Assembly (NCBI GenBank): GCA_023819225.1
Contig: JAMWCZ010000004.1
Coordinates: 1 to 35,804 of the forward strand
Direction of reading: 5' to 3'
From: Candidatus Omnitrophota bacterium
Lineage (GTDB): Bacteria; Ratteibacteria; UBA8468; B48-G9; JAFGKM01
DNA length: 35,804 nt
Below the pieces are notes generated by a model. The model worked only from the letters and a program-made list of their open reading frames with translations. It had not been told where the DNA came from and ran no database searches. Position numbers and translations under genes: made by a program. This document shows, piece by piece, positions 34,437-35,804 of the stretch (position 1 is its first letter; every line of letters starts with the position of its first letter).

Positions 34437-34695
34437 TCAACCTTTGATGTTGAACTTTTCAACGATTTTTATCTCCTCTTCTACTAGATTATAAAGTTTA
34501 TAAACAAGATGGTCAATCCCGTTAGATGTGAAACTATCTAACGGGGTCAATCTGATGTTTGTAATCTTTAACTTGGGCTTGTTTTTGGGGATTTTGTAGA
34601 TAATAATCGTCTTTTGTGATGGCAAGGATTTTATTCGACTTTAAAATGCTAAATTCATAGAAAAATTCTTCCTTTGGGTTATGTGTAATAATTTT
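34437..34695 (-). pseudogene. C-terminal remnant of a DNA methyltransferase-like protein, interrupted
   Basis: Minus-strand frame from 34695 reads EEFFYEFSILKSNKILAIT then KDDYYLQNPQKQAQVKDYK and HQID before meeting a stop in a palindrome. On the other side of the palindrome, in a different frame, DHLVYKLYNLVEEEIKIVEK continues to the stop at 34437. Joined, the end resembles the D-x-LVY-x-LYGLT-EEEI-x-IVE tail of Eco57I-type and related restriction-modification methylases. A 62-codon open frame starting TTG at 34625 runs across the palindrome but its first half is out of the original frame. No start codon or methylase motif (NPPY) is present, so only the tail survives. Confidence 0.45.
34511..34552. 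mobile_element. 26-bp palindrome flanked by 8-bp direct repeats
   Basis: GGTCAATC occurs at 34511-34518 and again at 34545-34552. Between them 34519-34544 is a perfect palindrome: CCGTTAGAT, 8 bases, ATCTAACGG. Removing one repeat plus the palindrome (34 bp) joins the two coding pieces of the methylase-like remnant in one frame. This looks like an insertion with target duplication. Confidence 0.6.
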
Positions 34696-35026
34696 CTATC
34701 CGTTCTTTATTGCAGTCACGGTCCTCCTTTTCTTTATAATATATTTCTATAAATTCAATTTTGTCCTCATTCGGTAAATACGCATAAACTATTCTTATGC
34801 CACTATGACTTCCTTTGCCTTTCATATCTTTACATCTAAAATGTTTTACTTTATATATCTCAGTTTTAACTCCTAAACCGCTTATTCTAACAATACCGGG
34901 TGGATATCCACGAGGCACTTGTTGTAGAACATTTTTTAATCTTTCTAAATCACTTTTTAAGCTTGGCCATTTTTTGAGTAAGCCATCAAATTCTTTTTTA
35001 AATTCTGAATGAGAAACGAATTCCAT
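34679..35026 (-). CDS. RelE/ParE-superfamily toxin-like protein of a Panacea TA pair
   Basis: 115 residues. VRISGLGVKTEIYKVKHFRCKDMKGKGSHSGIRIVYAYLP and KIEFIEIYYKEKED show the beta-sheet core and the terminal I-x-I-Y-x-K-x-x strand of the RelE/HigB fold. The N-terminal helices are SEFKKEFDGLLKKWPSLKSDLERLK. If active it would be an mRNA interferase or a related toxin. It follows the antitoxin by 6 bases with no ribosome site, so translation is coupled, which keeps the antitoxin in excess. The last 17 bases overlap the methylase-like remnant in another frame. Confidence 0.75.
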   Translation of the reverse strand: MEFVSHSEFKKEFDGLLKKWPSLKSDLERLKNVLQQVPRGYPPGIVRISGLGVKTEIYKVKHFRCKDMKGKGSHSGIRIVYAYLPNEDKIEFIEIYYKEKEDRDCNKERIENYYT

Positions 35027-35032
35027 AAAACT

Positions 35033-35794
35033 TTATTTTTCTGGATAACTTCTTATAGAATAAGGCGGGGTCCTGTAAAAAACAAGTTCGTAATCAATAA
35101 CTTCTCTATCGTTTGTCGCTTTCCATGGAATATCTTCATGTGAATAGTCACTAATAGTTTTTGCATCTAATGATGCTAAAGTTTCTATAACCCTATCAAT
35201 AATTTCTTTCTGTTTAGCAGTCAATTTACTTAAATCTGGTTCAATTAGTGGTAAGTATTTTGTTTGAGGTTGATTATAGTATTCAGTTGGAACCTCTTTT
35301 ATTTGCTTTTCTTTTTTCATTTCTTCAATTATATCTTCAAATTCACAAGGAGCAGGACCATAAGTTATTTTTCTATATGAAGCACCTGTAAGTGGTTCTT
35401 CATACAACTCATAGTAATTGAAATCACAAAAATAAAGTAGTTTATACAAAACTGTTTTTCCCACATTTGGTCTTGCACCACATTTCTCTAAGATATAAAG
35501 TAGCACCTGTTTAAATATTTCTTTATTAAAATATGGTGATTTGCCTTTATGTTTTGATTTTGCCATCTTCTTTTTTGCCTCATCCGGGTTCATTAAATCC
35601 TCCATAGGCACTTCAAATATCTGTGATAATTTATCAAGTTCAGAAGCACTAATTTCCCTCTGGCCAGATTCAATCTGTGAAATAGAAGGTCGTGGGATAC
35701 CTAACTTTTTAGCTAATTCTTCTTGGGTTAAATTAAACTTCGTCCGCAACTTTTTTATCTTTCCCCCAATTATTGAATTCAAATTCTTACGCAT
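35033..35794 (-). CDS. XRE-HTH plus Panacea (DUF4065) antitoxin
   Basis: 253 residues. Residues 8-62 are a Cro/XRE helix-turn-helix (IKKLRTKFNLTQEELAKKLG, RPSISQIESGQREISA). About 95-190 is a Panacea/SocA-like domain (ILEKCGARPNVGKTVLYKLLYFCDFNYYELYEEPLTGASYRKITYGPAP split here as seen), with the typical K-x-x-YLLYF and Y-x-x-x-x-YGP motifs. The Panacea domain is described as a promiscuous toxin-neutralising module. The HTH suggests it also represses its own promoter, which would lie just past the window end. GGGGGAAAG precedes the ATG. Order antitoxin-toxin is normal for type II systems. Confidence 0.85.
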   Translation of the reverse strand: MRKNLNSIIGGKIKKLRTKFNLTQEELAKKLGIPRPSISQIESGQREISASELDKLSQIFEVPMEDLMNPDEAKKKMAKSKHKGKSPYFNKEIFKQVLLYILEKCGARPNVGKTVLYKLLYFCDFNYYELYEEPLTGASYRKITYGPAPCEFEDIIEEMKKEKQIKEVPTEYYNQPQTKYLPLIEPDLSKLTAKQKEIIDRVIETLASLDAKTISDYSHEDIPWKATNDREVIDYELVFYRTPPYSIRSYPEK

Positions 35795-35804
35795 CTTTCC
35801 CCCT

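Noticed and set aside
34437-34625. 62-codon minus-strand frame as a real small gene
   Set aside because: Starts with TTG without a ribosome site and crosses the palindromic insertion; the first half is out of the frame that gives protein-like sequence.
1-35804. CRISPR array
   Set aside because: No regularly spaced direct repeats with unique spacers anywhere in the window; the repeats present are palindromic and irregularly spaced.

Overview
AT-rich bacterial DNA (by eye well below 50% GC) from an uncultured-type organism. The gene mix is a prepilin of the FTLIELL type with a C-terminal ADGH motif, V-type ATPase subunits, a DUF1854/zinc-ribbon ABC transporter pair, UroD-family methyltransferases, LamG/CBM9-like carbohydrate proteins and a GH99-like/Gfo-Idh-MocA pair. 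Together these suggest a member of the PVC/Omnitrophota-like candidate bacteria. That placement is inference from gene content; no rRNA is present.

Layout. (1) 1-2860, minus strand: a housekeeping operon read right to left: corrinoid protein, plsY, gpsA, MerR-type regulator, purN (cut by the window edge), driven by a clear promoter at 2892-2919. (2) 2988-5942, plus: tRNA-Val(TAC), a GC-rich palindromic repeat, dnaK and an FAH-family hydrolase. (3) 6059-8084, minus: V-type ATPase subunits B and D without A or any other subunit. (4) 8085-8570: repeat-filled intergenic DNA. (5) 8571-11699, plus: zinc-ribbon ABC exporter and a prepilin. (6) 11686-20284, minus: a carbohydrate block with two collapsed glycoside hydrolase genes, an alpha/beta hydrolase, a small secreted LamG protein and a 1329-residue secreted LamG/CBM9-like/hydrolase protein. 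(7) 20385-24491, plus: a C45-like acyltransferase/hydrolase, a fossil transposase, two tandem UroD-family proteins and a DUF1854 protein. (8) 24608-31327, plus: a tight biosynthetic operon leuD-like, icd-like, purA, ilvB, ilvN, ilvC, thpR. (9) 31343-34257: CBM9-like protein, and on the minus strand a GH99-like protein with a Gfo/Idh/MocA oxidoreductase. (10) 34437-35794, minus: a Panacea-type toxin-antitoxin pair followed by a methylase-like remnant broken by a tiny palindromic insertion.

How it fits together. Branched-chain amino acid and adenylate synthesis (operon 8), phospholipid precursor synthesis (plsY-gpsA) and purine synthesis (purN, purA) are intact. The carbohydrate block looks like a locus in decay: two neighbouring hydrolases have lost most of their middle or their frame, while the large secreted protein and the LamG protein remain open. 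The corrinoid protein and the two UroD-family proteins could form a methyl-transfer system although they lie 19 kb apart. The ABC exporter and the DUF1854 protein, which I recall as partners in other genomes, are separated here by the carbohydrate block.

Most striking for a second look: a 26-bp palindrome flanked by exact 8-bp direct repeats at 34511-34552, whose removal in silico restores a protein-like reading frame; an A AAA AAT slippery heptamer exactly at a frame break (12108-12114); divergent promoters sharing one -35 region (20311-20361); a recurring nine-base -35 element TTGACAGAA; and two genes that appear to be transcribed without a leader.
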